Below, in pieces: positions 20,693-29,462 of a stretch of DNA of 64,000 bases. Made by a program: the position numbers and the translations under genes. Position 1 is the first letter of the stretch. Each line of letters begins with the position of its first letter. This DNA is from Brachybacterium vulturis (GTDB taxonomy: Bacteria > Actinomycetota > Actinomycetes > Actinomycetales > Dermabacteraceae). The stretch lies in the NCBI RefSeq assembly GCF_002407185.1, contig NZ_CP023563.1, forward strand, positions 1,364,001 to 1,428,000. Direction: 5' to 3'. The notes beneath the pieces were generated by a model, which was not told the origin of the DNA, did no database searches, and was given only the letters and a program-made list of their open reading frames with translations.

Positions 20693-21346
20693 TCAGAGCG
20701 GGACGTCGGCCCTGCGCCGCCCCACTTCCTGGACCGGGTGCCGGCCCGAGGACCACCGTGCCGTGTCGGCACGCAGCGCAGCGAGGTCCGTCGGTGCCAC
20801 CAGCACCGACAGCACTGCGCTGCGCGAGGAGTACTGCGTCGGCTCGACCCTCGCGCCGTGGGTGGCGGCCCAGAGCCGCACCGCGTTCTCCGCGATCCCC
20901 ACCTCCGCCGGCGGCACCTCGACCTGCGCGACCACGAGCTCGGTGCGCCGACGCAGGGAGGCCACCGCCACCGCCTGCTCCACCCCGGCGGTGTAGGCGC
21001 GCACCAGCCCGCCGGCGCCGAGCTTCACCCCACCGAAGTAGCGGATCACGATCGCGAAGGTGTCCACGAGGCGGGCCTGCAGCAGGGACTGCAGCATCGG
21101 CATCCCCGCCGTCCCGGACGGTTCGCCGTCATCGTTGGAGCGGTGCATCTCCGCGCGTCCGGCGGTCTCGGCGAGCACCAGCGCGGTGCAGTGGTGACGG
21201 GCGTCGGGATGCTGGGTGCGGGCGCTGCGCAGCAGGGCATCGGCCTGCGCCACGTCCTGGACCCGATGCAGCCGGGTGAGGAAACGGGACTTCTTCTCGA
21301 TCAGCTCGGTCTCGACGTCGGCGGCGAGGACCAGGGGATCGGACAT
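20693..21346 (-). CDS. YigZ/IMPACT-family protein
   Basis: 217 aa. The N-terminal UPF0029/IMPACT domain holds the signature RSNDDGEPSGTAGMPML near residue 70 and RYFGGVKLGAGGLVRAYT near residue 103; the C-terminal domain is the small YigZ ferredoxin-like part. The family is widespread in bacteria and is thought to touch translation or RNA, but its role is not settled. The ATG at 21346 begins right at the family core. It diverges from the membrane protein gene downstream. Confidence 0.9.
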   Translation of the reverse strand: MSDPLVLAADVETELIEKKSRFLTRLHRVQDVAQADALLRSARTQHPDARHHCTALVLAETAGRAEMHRSNDDGEPSGTAGMPMLQSLLQARLVDTFAIVIRYFGGVKLGAGGLVRAYTAGVEQAVAVASLRRRTELVVAQVEVPPAEVGIAENAVRLWAATHGARVEPTQYSSRSAVLSVLVAPTDLAALRADTARWSSGRHPVQEVGRRRADVPL

Positions 21347-21444
21347 GTCCAGAAGTCTAGGCGGAACCCGGCCCGGCAGCGTGGTCGGGCGGCGGCGGGG
21401 GCGCTAGCCTGGGCACGACCCCGTCACCACCTCAGGAGTTTCTC

Positions 21445-22068
21445 GTGACCCAGCCTCCCCAGTCCTCCTCCGGGCCGCTCTCCCCGCAGTACGGGGCCTA
21501 CGGGCAGGGAGGGGCGCCCGCACCGGGCGCCCCCTCGCCCCAGGGCTTCGCCCCGGCGCCGGCGAAGAAGCCGTCGAAGGCGCCGAAGATCCTCATCATA
21601 TTGGGCGTGGTGGTGCTCGCGCTCAGTGTCATCATCGGCGTGGTGCTCGCGGTCATCGGCTTCGGCGGCACCGTCAGCGATCTGGAGGAGCTCGAGGTGT
21701 TCGAGTCCGGCAGCGGCAGCATCACCGCCGAGGCCGGTGAGTCGCTGCAGGTCTACGTCCAGGAGGGTGCCCCGGTCCCGAGCTGCACGATCGACGGCCC
21801 CGCGGTGGGCGCGGGCACCATCCAGTCCAGCTCCATGAACGACGGCGAGAACTCCTGGGTGTCGGTGGATTCGTTCACCGCGGACGAGGCGGGCGAGTAC
21901 ACCGTCACCTGCGGCGACACTCCGATCGCGGTCGGCCCGCCGGTGTCCATCGGCGGCATCTTCACCGGTCTTGGCGGCATCCTCCTGGCCATCGGTGGTG
22001 GAGCTCTCGGGTTCCTGCTGCTGGTGATCGGCGTGATCCTGCTGATCGTGCGCAAGCGCTCGGCATGA
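21445..22068 (+). CDS. two-helix membrane protein of unknown function
   Basis: 207 aa. A Pro/Gly/Ala-rich cytoplasmic stretch (residues 1-45) precedes one membrane helix (about 48-72). An extracytoplasmic domain of about 105 residues follows, with two Cys (PSCTIDG, VTCGDTP) that could form a disulphide. A second helix near the C-terminus ends in RKRSA. This layout is common for actinobacterial envelope proteins. The GTG start follows CAGGAG. No function can be assigned. Confidence 0.7.
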   Translation: MTQPPQSSSGPLSPQYGAYGQGGAPAPGAPSPQGFAPAPAKKPSKAPKILIILGVVVLALSVIIGVVLAVIGFGGTVSDLEELEVFESGSGSITAEAGESLQVYVQEGAPVPSCTIDGPAVGAGTIQSSSMNDGENSWVSVDSFTADEAGEYTVTCGDTPIAVGPPVSIGGIFTGLGGILLAIGGGALGFLLLVIGVILLIVRKRSA

Positions 22069-22120
22069 GCGGTGCAGGAGCCGCGGGAGCGCCCGCCCGC
22101 TGAGCGGCCCGCAGAACATG

Positions 22121-22158
22121 ACGGAGCCCGGCAGGACATCGGTCCTGCCGGGCTCCGT
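22121..22158. terminator. bidirectional terminator
   Basis: A perfect 17-bp stem with an ATCG loop, between the membrane protein gene and convergent ectC. Confidence 0.85.
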
Positions 22159-22187
22159 CGTGCGAGCCCTGGGGCTCGGGGCTGGTC

Positions 22188-22580
22188 TCAGGCGTCCTCG
22201 GTGATCAGCGGGTACACGCCGTTCTCGTCGTGCACCTCGCGGCCGGTGACCGGCGGGTTGAACACGCACACGCAGCGGATCTCCTTGCGGACCCGCACCT
22301 TGTGCTTGTCGTGGTCGTTGAGCAGGTACAGGGTGCCCGGGGCGAGCTGGTGCACCTCACCGGTGGCGAGGTCCTCGATCTCGCCCTCACCGTGGGTGAT
22401 GAAGACGGCCTCGATGTGGTTGGCGTACCAGAAGTAGCTCTCGGTGCCCTCGTACAGGGTGGTCTCGTGGACGGAGAAGCCCACACCCTCCTTGGCCAGG
22501 ATGACGCGCTTGGAGCGCCAGTTCTCCGACTGGATGTCGTCTTCGGTGTCTTCGACGTCGGCGAGCGAGCGAACGAGCAT
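22188..22580 (-). CDS. ectC: L-ectoine synthase
   Basis: 130-aa cupin enzyme that closes the ring of N-gamma-acetyl-diaminobutyrate to give ectoine, the compatible solute for salt and osmotic stress. The start [16 protein letters not shown], the segment [16 protein letters not shown] and the cupin strand [16 protein letters not shown] are standard EctC. It is the last gene of ectABC. No ectoine hydroxylase gene (ectD) follows; a terminator and an unrelated gene do. Confidence 0.96.
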   Translation of the reverse strand: MLVRSLADVEDTEDDIQSENWRSKRVILAKEGVGFSVHETTLYEGTESYFWYANHIEAVFITHGEGEIEDLATGEVHQLAPGTLYLLNDHDKHKVRVRKEIRCVCVFNPPVTGREVHDENGVYPLITEDA

Positions 22581-22648
22581 GGGGTGTCCTTCCGGTGGGT
22601 GATCCAGGTTCAGGGGCGGAGCGCAGGCGTTCTGCGCCTCCGCGCAGA

Positions 22649-22684
22649 CCGTCGGCCCGCCCCATGGTGCGGGCGGGCCGACGG
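22649..22684 (-). other. hairpin between ectB and ectC
   Basis: A perfect 14-bp stem with an 8-nt loop in the 114-nt ectB-ectC gap. It could partly terminate transcription or stabilise the ectAB RNA. Confidence 0.5.
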
Positions 22685-22694
22685 GGGAGTGGTC

Positions 22695-24014
22695 TCAGGC
22701 GGCGAGCGCCTCGTCGACGGCGGCCTCGATGATGTCCAGGCCCTTGGCCAGCAGTTCATCGGGGATGGTCAGCGCCGGGAGCAGCTTGACGACCTCGTCG
22801 GAGGGGCCGGAGGTCTCCACCAGCAGGCCCTCCTCGAAGGAGCGCGCCGCGATCTTCCCGGCGATCTCACCGGTGGGCATCTGCAGGCCACGGGCCAGGC
22901 CGCGACCCTTGACGATCAGCTCGTGCTCGGGGTACTTCGCCGCGATGCGGTTGAAGCGGCTCTCCACGTAGGCGCCCTTGGCGATGGTCGCCTTCTCGAA
23001 CTCGTCATCGCTCCAGAACAGGTCGATGGCCTTGGTGGCGGTGGCGAAGGCCGGACCGAAGCCGCGGAAGGTGCCGTTGTGCTCGCCCGGCTCCCAGATG
23101 TCGAGCTCGGGCTTGATGAGGGTCAGCGCGAGCGGGTGGCCGTAGCCGCTGATCGACTTCGAGAGGGTCACCATGTCCGGCACGATGCCGGCCTGCTCGA
23201 AGCTGAAGAACTCGCCGGTGCGGCCGCATCCCATCTGGATGTCGTCCACGATCAGCAGGATCTCGTGCTTCTTGCAGAGGGCCGCGAGGCCGCGCAGCCA
23301 CTCGGCGCGGGCGGCGTTGATGCCGCCCTCGCCCTGGACGGCCTCGACGATCACGGCCGCGGGCTTGTTCAGGCCGCTGCCGTCGTCGGTGAGCAGGCGC
23401 TCGAAGTACATGAAGTCCGGCACGACCTGGCCGAAGTAGTCGTCGAAGGGCATCGGGGTGGAGTGCACCAGGGGGATCCCGGCGCCGCCGCGCTTCATCG
23501 AGTTGCCGGTGACCGACAGGGCGCCCAGGGTCATGCCGTGGAAGCCGTTGGTGAAGTTCACGACGGACTCGCGCCCGGTGACCTTGCGCGCCAGCTTCAG
23601 CGCCGCCTCGACGGCGTTGGTGCCGCCGGGGCCGGGGAAGGCGACCTTGTAGTCGAGGCCGCGGGGCGTCAGGATCTTCTCGTTGAACGTCTGCAGGAAC
23701 TCGCGGCGCACGTCGGTGAACATGTCCAGGCCGTGCACGACCCGGTCCTCGAGGTAGTGGTCGATGACGACCTTCTTGAGCTCGGGGTGGTTGTGCCCGT
23801 AGTTCAGGGTGCCGGCGCCGGCGAAGAAGTCGATGTACTCGCGGCCGTCCTCGGCGGTCAGCACGGAGCCCTTGGCGTGGGTGAACACGGTGGGCCAGCC
23901 ACGCGAGTAGCTGCGGACACCGGACTCCAGCTCGATCGGGTCGACGGTGGGGGCGCTGACCTCGTCGGTCAGCTCGGGCTTCTCGGTGGACTCGGTCGCT
24001 GCGGTCATGGTCAT
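22695..24014 (-). CDS. ectB: diaminobutyrate-2-oxoglutarate transaminase
   Basis: 439-aa class III PLP aminotransferase making L-2,4-diaminobutyrate from aspartate semialdehyde, the first ectoine step. Visible features are GGTNAVEAALKLARKVTGR, the cofactor Asp in LLIVDDIQMGCGRTGEF, and the PLP lysine in TLSKSISGYG. The ATG at 24014 follows GGGAGA; a second ATG two codons on is the alternative. It sits 109 nt after ectA. Confidence 0.96.
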   Translation of the reverse strand: MTMTAATESTEKPELTDEVSAPTVDPIELESGVRSYSRGWPTVFTHAKGSVLTAEDGREYIDFFAGAGTLNYGHNHPELKKVVIDHYLEDRVVHGLDMFTDVRREFLQTFNEKILTPRGLDYKVAFPGPGGTNAVEAALKLARKVTGRESVVNFTNGFHGMTLGALSVTGNSMKRGGAGIPLVHSTPMPFDDYFGQVVPDFMYFERLLTDDGSGLNKPAAVIVEAVQGEGGINAARAEWLRGLAALCKKHEILLIVDDIQMGCGRTGEFFSFEQAGIVPDMVTLSKSISGYGHPLALTLIKPELDIWEPGEHNGTFRGFGPAFATATKAIDLFWSDDEFEKATIAKGAYVESRFNRIAAKYPEHELIVKGRGLARGLQMPTGEIAGKIAARSFEEGLLVETSGPSDEVVKLLPALTIPDELLAKGLDIIEAAVDEALAA

Positions 24015-24123
24015 GACATCTCCCTGGGTGGTGAATCGGTGGTCTGTGGAGGGCGCGGGGGCGCGCTGGGGCGCCTGCGCCGATGGATCTCGGGGCCGAC
24101 GGGGTCGCCGGAGGTGCGCGGGG

Positions 24124-24675
24124 TCAGGTGCCGCGGCGCAGCTCGCTGATCTCGTGGAGCAGCTCGGCACCGTGGCCGGGATCCGGGAAGTGGGCCTCCG
24201 TCAGCAGCGGGCCGACGGAATGGCTCGCCCCGTGCCGCTCCGCGAAGGAGGCGAACAGGCGCTGGGAGGCGGCATTGTCCGCCGTGATGGTGGTCTCCAG
24301 CGTGGTGACCTGCGGAAGGTCTGCCAGCAGGGCGTCCAGCAGGCGGGCGGCGATGCGCCGGCCGCGCTGGGACTCGTCCACCGCGATCTGCCAGACGAAC
24401 AGCCGCTCCGGCGCCGTGGGGCGCTGATAGCCGAGCACGAAGCCGACCGGCTCACCCGCGGCGATCGCCACCCGCGAGGAGGCGGCGAAGTCGCGAGCCA
24501 TGATCAGGTAGGCGTACGACGTGTTCAGGTCGAGCGTGCCGCTGTCGCGGGCGATCCGCCACATGGCGGCCCCCTCCTCCATGGTGGGAGGACGGAAATC
24601 CAGGTCGGAGGCGTCTCCGGTGGTCTGGTCAGTAGCGGACGGGTGGTCTGCGCTGTGCGCTATCAACTGGCCCAT
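24124..24675 (-). CDS. ectA: diaminobutyrate acetyltransferase
   Basis: 183-aa GNAT enzyme that N-gamma-acetylates diaminobutyrate. The acetyl-CoA loop is DESQRGRRIAARLLDALL, and the EctA-specific parts are LDLNTSYAYLIMARDF and TTITADNAASQRLFASFA. The start at 24675 follows GGAGGG. It is the first gene of ectABC; upstream is a 330-bp intergenic region shared with a divergent symporter gene. Confidence 0.95.
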   Translation of the reverse strand: MGQLIAHSADHPSATDQTTGDASDLDFRPPTMEEGAAMWRIARDSGTLDLNTSYAYLIMARDFAASSRVAIAAGEPVGFVLGYQRPTAPERLFVWQIAVDESQRGRRIAARLLDALLADLPQVTTLETTITADNAASQRLFASFAERHGASHSVGPLLTEAHFPDPGHGAELLHEISELRRGT

Positions 24676-24875
24676 ATCGCCCTCCACGGTACCGAGAGTG
24701 GCGACGAATGTGGAGCCCCCGGGGTCGCCGGAGGGGGGTGCCCTCGGAGTGTCGTGACGCAACTGTGATGGTCCGGCGTCCGCGGATCGGATTGTCGGAC
24801 AACCGTGGATCATTCATGTCGACCTGCAGTGATGCCTCCTCGTCGAGGGCATCCGGCGGGGCCGATGCGCGTCCG

Positions 24876-24893
24876 ATGTGGTGTGCGCCACAT
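24876..24893. promoter_or_regulatory. CRP/GlxR-like palindrome
   Basis: ATGTGG-N6-CCACAT. The CRP/GlxR consensus is TGTGA-N6-TCACA, so each half differs in one base. Confidence 0.45.
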
Positions 24894-24912
24894 GATCGCG
24901 ATGCGGGACACA

Positions 24913-24930
24913 TTCTCGCGCGCGCGAGAA
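24913..24930. promoter_or_regulatory. 18-bp perfect palindrome
   Basis: TTCTCGCGCGCGCGAGAA, 75 bp before the symporter start. Candidate operator; the regulator is unknown. Confidence 0.45.
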
Positions 24931-25005
24931 GTCAAGGTCGCGGGAGAGCCGTCCCGACGTGGCCCTGCGGTCGGTGGGCGGGTCGCTCCCGCTACCGTCG
25001 TGCTC

Positions 25006-26517
25006 ATGAATCCCCTCGAATCATTGAACGAGTTCCTCGGAAACGCCGAGGGCTGGCTCTGGACCTGGGCAGGGATGCCCGTGGTCATCCTGCTCGGCCT
25101 GTACTTCACCATCCGCACCGGCGCCGTGCAGTTCCGGATGATCCCGGCGATGTTCGGCGCCATCACCCAGAAGGCGCAGCGGGAGGAGGTGGGTTCGGGC
25201 CGTGATCGTGCCGAGCGCACCAAGTCGCTCAGCGCCTTCCAGGCGTTCTCCGTCTCCGCCGCCGCCCGCGTGGGCACCGGCAACATCTCCGGCGTGGCCG
25301 GGGCGATCTTCCTGGGCGGGCCGGGAGCGGTGCTGTGGATGTGGGTGATGTGCCTGCTCACCGGGGCGGCGAGCTTCATCGAATCCACCCTCGCACAGCT
25401 GTGGAAGACCCGCGCGGACGACACCTACAAGGGTGGCCCCGCCTTCTACATCGCCCGCGGGCTGGGCAGCCGGAAGTTCGGGCTGTTCTTCGCGGTGCTG
25501 TTCATCTTCTGCTTCGCCTTCGCCTTCACCTCGCTGCAGGCCAACACCATCGTCGACGCCGTCACCGGTGCCGCCGCCGTGTACGTCGATCCGGCCCAGC
25601 TGGGCTGGCTGCCGGTCGTGCTCGGCGTGCTGCTCGCCGTGCTCACCGGCGTCATCGTCTTCGGCGGCATGCGCCGCGTGGCCTCGGTCGCCCAGAACAT
25701 GGTCCCGATCATGGCCGCGATCTACCTGCTGATCGGCATCGTCATCGTGGGGATGAACCTCGGCGAGCTGCCCCGCGTGATCACCCAGATCGTCACCGAG
25801 GCGTTCAGCCCGCAGGCCGCCATCGGCGGCGGCTTCGGCGCGGTCATCGTCAACGGCGTCCAGCGCGGCATGCTCTCGAACGAGGCGGGCATGGGCTCGG
25901 TCCCGAACGTCGCCGCGACCGCCTCGGTCAGCCACCCCGTCAAGCAGGGCCTGGTGCAGACCCTCGGCGTCTACTTCGACACCCTGCTGATCTGCACGAT
26001 CACCGCCTTCATCGTGCTGGTCTCCTTCCCGGACGTCAGCGCCGGCGGCGAGGGCCTGACGATGGTGCAGGAGTCGCTGGCGACCAACCTCGGCGGCTGG
26101 TCCGCGATCCTGCTCGCCGCGATCATGTTCCTGCTCGCCTTCACCTCGGTGCTGGGCAACTTCTCCTACGGCGAGGCGAACATGCACTTCATCACCAGCA
26201 AGCGCGGCTGGCACATCGCCTTCGGCATCGCCGTGACCGGCCTGGTGCTCGTCGGCTCGATGATCGCCGTCGACCTCGCCTGGACCATCGCCGGGGTGTC
26301 CATGGTGTTCATCGCCCTGATCAACCTCGTGGTGATCGCCCTGCTGGCCCCCACCGCGGTGAAGCTGCTGCGGCACTACAACGCCCAGCGGGCCCAGGGC
26401 CTGGACCCGATCTTCCTGGCCTCCGACCTCCCCGAGATCAAGAACGTCGAGGTCTGGGTCGGCGAGGACGTCTGCGACTACCAGGACGCCCGCGAGGCGG
26501 AGGCGGCCACCGTCTGA
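25006..26517 (+). CDS. AGCS-family alanine/glycine:cation symporter
   Basis: 503-aa sodium- or proton-coupled amino acid symporter with about 11 hydrophobic helices. Family signatures are the FQAFSVSAAARVGTGNISGVAGAI stretch near residue 80, GGPGAVLWMWV, and NEAGMGSVPNVAATA near residue 290. The ATG at 25006 has no ribosome site and follows a -10-like TACCGT by 7 nt, so a leaderless mRNA is likely. It diverges from the ectoine operon; a link to nitrogen or osmolyte supply is only suggested by position. Confidence 0.92.
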   Translation: MNPLESLNEFLGNAEGWLWTWAGMPVVILLGLYFTIRTGAVQFRMIPAMFGAITQKAQREEVGSGRDRAERTKSLSAFQAFSVSAAARVGTGNISGVAGAIFLGGPGAVLWMWVMCLLTGAASFIESTLAQLWKTRADDTYKGGPAFYIARGLGSRKFGLFFAVLFIFCFAFAFTSLQANTIVDAVTGAAAVYVDPAQLGWLPVVLGVLLAVLTGVIVFGGMRRVASVAQNMVPIMAAIYLLIGIVIVGMNLGELPRVITQIVTEAFSPQAAIGGGFGAVIVNGVQRGMLSNEAGMGSVPNVAATASVSHPVKQGLVQTLGVYFDTLLICTITAFIVLVSFPDVSAGGEGLTMVQESLATNLGGWSAILLAAIMFLLAFTSVLGNFSYGEANMHFITSKRGWHIAFGIAVTGLVLVGSMIAVDLAWTIAGVSMVFIALINLVVIALLAPTAVKLLRHYNAQRAQGLDPIFLASDLPEIKNVEVWVGEDVCDYQDAREAEAATV

Positions 26518-26663
26518 GCCTGCCCGCAGCGCTGCCGGCACAGGCCTGCGGCGCTGCTGGGGCCCACGGGCCGTGCGCGAGCCGACAACCGGCACGGGCA
26601 CGGCCCGTCCTGCTGCCTGCTCCGACGCCGTTAGGATGGTCGGGCTCGCCGCCAGGCGGGCAC

Positions 26664-26735
26664 GGGCCTGTAGCTCAGTGGTAGAGCATCGGACTTTTAA
26701 TCCGCGGGTCGAGGGTTCGATCCCCTCCGGGCCCA
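26664..26735 (+). tRNA. tRNA-Lys (TTT), integration site
   Basis: A 72-nt cloverleaf: acceptor GGGCCTG/CGGGCCC with one G-T pair, anticodon loop CTTTTAA (TTT) and T-arm GAGGGTTCGATCCCCTC. CCA is not encoded. Its last 37 nt, plus one base, are repeated at 34091 and 44328, and a tyrosine integrase gene follows at once, marking it as the attachment site of mobile elements. Confidence 0.96.
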
Positions 26736-26736
26736 C
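26699..26736 (+). repeat. attachment-site copy 1 (in tRNA-Lys)
   Basis: 38-bp direct repeat, from the anticodon 3' side through the T-arm and acceptor to one base past the tRNA. Identical to copies at 34091 and 44328. Confidence 0.9.
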
Positions 26737-26796
26737 GGAAAGACCCTCTGACCTGGTGTGGAGCTTCTGGCCCCATCCCGTCTAGAGGGTCTTTCC
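26737..26796. terminator. terminator between tRNA-Lys and integrase
   Basis: GGAAAGACCCTCT and its exact complement (13 bp) flank a 34-nt loop and are followed by a T-rich stretch on +. It can stop both tRNA and integrase transcripts. Confidence 0.7.
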
Positions 26797-26833
26797 GTTT
26801 CTATTCCGTTTTACGTTGGTCCTGGAGCCGTTC

Positions 26834-28117
26834 TCAGCCCGTCGTGAGCGACATCTGGGGCGACGCCTGGAGGGCTCCGACGGGGACTCCGTAACCGTCG
26901 GAGTAGCTGGACTTGCTCACGCGCTCGCTGTGACCCATGAACAGGGCAATGTCCTGATCGCTGACATGGGCACGCGCCAGCGTGGAACGGACGGTGCGGC
27001 GCAGGGTGTGGAACGTGACCCACGGATAGCCTGCACGGTCGAACAGCTTCCGCAGATGCTTGTTCACGTTGTCCTGATCCATGTAGCGGCCCGTCTCTGA
27101 GAGGAACACGTGAGTGTCGCGCGCGTGCTGAACAGCGGGCTCGTGGTGCCGCTCCATCTGGTCCCGCTCGGAACGGCGACGGCGAAGCATGAGCACTGTC
27201 TCGGTCGAGAGGAACGGAATGGTCCGTCGACCTCTCGTGGACTTGGTGACCTCATCCCAGGCCAAGCCCTTGCCGTTGATCCGCACCAGCTTGCCCTTGA
27301 CGGACATCATGGGCACCTCGGCGTCGAGGTCCAGGTCATCCCAGCGGATCGAGACGGCCTCGGCGATACGGAGTCCCTGCGTGAGCCCGAGGAGCACGAG
27401 GTCATCGAGGCCCAGCTTCCGTGCGTGCTCGTCCTGCGAGACCTTGGACCAGAGTTCGGCCCGCTCGTCGGCGGCGAGGTGCCGCTCGGTGTTGTGCGTG
27501 GCCCCGTTGCCATAGGTGCGCTGGTCCTTCTTGCGCCGCTCGGGCAGCTTTAGTGAGCGCGTGGGATCGGCGTCGATCACCTCGGCGTCCACGGCATCGC
27601 TGAACACGTGACCCCAGATCGCTCTCACGTGCGAGAGGTGGGACTGTCCGCCGCCCTGTTGGATCTTGATCAGCTCGCGCTTGAGGTCAGCGACCGTGAC
27701 ATCTGTGAGTCGCATGTCGGCAACGGCCGAGCCTTTCCGGAGCACGTCGTGATTGATCACGGACCGATAGGTGCGCAGGGTGGCGGGTGCCTTATCGATC
27801 GTGCCCTCCTCCAGGTCGGTGAGGTACTGAGTGACCGCCTGGCGAACAGTGGTGCTGGCATCGGTGGAGGAGCGCCCGGACTTGCGAGCGTCGGCAAGGC
27901 GAGCCTTGACCCTGGTCTCCGCCCGCGCCTTGCTGGAGTCCTCGGCGGTGATCTCCTTCGGCCTAGGGGAGGAGCCGTCCTGATAGCGCACCGTGGCCCG
28001 CCACTTGCTCGGCTTGCGGTCGCCGGGGATCTTGCTCGCCATCGTCCACTTGCCGTCGATCATCCCGCGATAGGTGATCCCGCTCGCCTCGCCCCGCTGG
28101 AGCCTTGCTCGTGCCAT
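26834..28117 (-). CDS. tyrosine site-specific integrase
   Basis: 427-aa phage-type tyrosine recombinase. The N-terminal part (about 1-80) is an AP2-like arm-binding region (ITYRGMIDGKWTMASK) and about 90-190 is the core-binding SAM-like domain. The catalytic domain shows the first Arg in GLRIAEAVSIRWDD, the HxxR pair in FHTLRRTVRS, the GH in FMGHSE and the Tyr in SSYSDGYG. It reads toward the tRNA-Lys gene 98 bp away, the usual layout for elements that integrate there. It is the only integrase in either element. Confidence 0.95.
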   Translation of the reverse strand: MARARLQRGEASGITYRGMIDGKWTMASKIPGDRKPSKWRATVRYQDGSSPRPKEITAEDSSKARAETRVKARLADARKSGRSSTDASTTVRQAVTQYLTDLEEGTIDKAPATLRTYRSVINHDVLRKGSAVADMRLTDVTVADLKRELIKIQQGGGQSHLSHVRAIWGHVFSDAVDAEVIDADPTRSLKLPERRKKDQRTYGNGATHNTERHLAADERAELWSKVSQDEHARKLGLDDLVLLGLTQGLRIAEAVSIRWDDLDLDAEVPMMSVKGKLVRINGKGLAWDEVTKSTRGRRTIPFLSTETVLMLRRRRSERDQMERHHEPAVQHARDTHVFLSETGRYMDQDNVNKHLRKLFDRAGYPWVTFHTLRRTVRSTLARAHVSDQDIALFMGHSERVSKSSYSDGYGVPVGALQASPQMSLTTG

Positions 28118-28659
28118 GTCCCTGTCCTCCGTAGTCGATCTGATGGGAGGAACGTAGCATGGAAAAAACGGAGTAGCAAGACCAGCGTGTCCGCAGGCAG
28201 AACAGAGTGACTACGAGCCTATGGGGAGGTCGGGATAAAAGGGTTCCTAGGCCGCCGGCCTCGAGGCAGACTCGAGCCCACGGCGAGCGCAGCTCGAGGC
28301 GCAGTAGGGCGTGGACAGTGGCCCTGCCGGGCCGTAGCGGCGTCGGGATCACTGAGTGGACCTTGGCTCCACCTTGACCCTGCACGTCGCTCCTGTGGCG
28401 AGTGGGCGCACTGTTCCGAGGGCGTGAGGACTGGAGCACGTGGCGCTACGCCCAGCAGGACCCAGGGGGAGGGACCCCCACGCGCACGATCGCCCGCCCG
28501 GAGAGCCCCAGCAAGCCGGATTCTGTACGGGTTGGGGAGTCCGTCAGATTTCAAGCCCTCGGAGCGAACGTGCAGGGAGGGGAGCTGGGGGAGGGTGAGG
28601 ACGGAAACCTTCACAATCTTTTTAACAACATGACAATGAGTCTCGGGCGTTGATCCAGC

Positions 28660-28977
28660 GTCACGGACGATGTCCACGACGGGCCGACGCTTGCGCCTCG
28701 GCGGCTCGCTCGTGCTCGGCGCGCTGTACGTCTTGCCGTCGCGTCCGGTGATCTGTCGCGGCTCGGCGTCAGCTGTCAGGTTCCTGACAGGTGATTGCAG
28801 ATCCTTCGACACGGTCTCGTGGCTCGCCCCCACGATGGACGCGATAGCCCGCGTAGACATGCCCTCACCGGACAGCTCGGACACCAGCTCTCGGCGCTGG
28901 TCTCGGGTGAAGGCGGCGACCAGTCCAAGGGCAGCGACCAGCGCAAGCGCAGGGGCGTAGCGCTTGAGCCATAGCGC
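28660..28977 (-). pseudogene. remnant of an HTH (ParB/replication-regulator-like) gene
   Basis: The frame is open over a longer span (28219-29223), but only this part looks like protein. The segment TRDQRRELVSELSGEGMS followed by TRAIASIVGASHETVSKDL is a clear helix-turn-helix of the kind seen in actinobacterial element-borne ParB-like proteins, followed by the linker ITGRDGKTYSAP. Upstream residues resemble a hydrophobic helix and then lose coding character; downstream ones become low-complexity. It is probably the stump of a larger regulator, though a short functional HTH protein cannot be excluded. Confidence 0.45.
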
Positions 28978-29066
28978 TAGCGATGCATCCCGATCAGCGG
29001 TGCATCGGGCCTCCGGCCCGTAGCACCTGCTACGCGGGCGGCATGTCCTAGGGCCTTGAGCCCTAG
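28975..29066. other. cluster of consecutive hairpins in element A
   Basis: Four inverted repeats in 92 nt: CGATGCA/TGCATCG (28981/29001), CGGGCC/GGCCCG (29006/29015), GTAGCA/TGCTAC (29020/29028) and CTAGGGC/GCCCTAG (29048/29060), preceded by the palindrome CGCTAGCG (28975). It may be a replication or transfer origin, or a structured RNA. Confidence 0.45.
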
Positions 29067-29462
29067 AGTAGGGACCAGGGAGAGGCGAGCGGAGCCCCTT
29101 AGGGCGTAGCTCGTCCTCGTCCCAGAGGAGAGGGAGAAGACTTCTCTTCTGATCGGGTCTTCGCTTGGACGAAGAAAAGACGCGGACCGAAACAGATCCT
29201 TCTCTGCTCCGGTCCCCGTCCATCTACTGGTCTCCGCCCTTGACGCATAGCGCGCTTCCCGCAGCCGACCGGCCACCTCCGGGCTCCGCCCCGGTGGCCG
29301 TCAAGTCGCGGATCGCGGACCTAAGGTGTGGCGTCATGAAAAGCGTATGCTGTCTAGAGACGTGACCTTATGTAGTGACCTGCGGTTTCTCTGCCACAAG
29401 CGGCGGAATTTCCGCCCCCTGTTGCTGACACATTTGGGAGCGCGTGTCAGAACCCTTCTCGG

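Larger units (their letters stand above)
24676..25005. other. divergent control region, ectA and AGCS symporter
   Basis: 330 bp without a gene. It holds two perfect palindromes (24876-24893 and 24913-24930) and a -10-like TACCGT at 24993-24998, eight bases before the symporter ATG. Confidence 0.6.

Noticed and set aside
22230..24149. A 639-codon open frame on the plus strand across ectB and ectC
   Set aside because: Both strands cannot be right; ectB and ectC are clear family members and the antisense peptide has no domain.
25021..26736. A 571-codon minus-strand frame over the AGCS symporter
   Set aside because: Antisense shadow rich in Gly/Asp/His; the symporter's helices and motifs decide the strand.
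28480..28545. Minus-strand sequence ACAGAATCCGGCTT resembling the 3' end of RNase P RNA
   Set aside because: The rest of an RNase P RNA, including the conserved GAGGAAAGTCC block, is not found in the preceding 400 nt.
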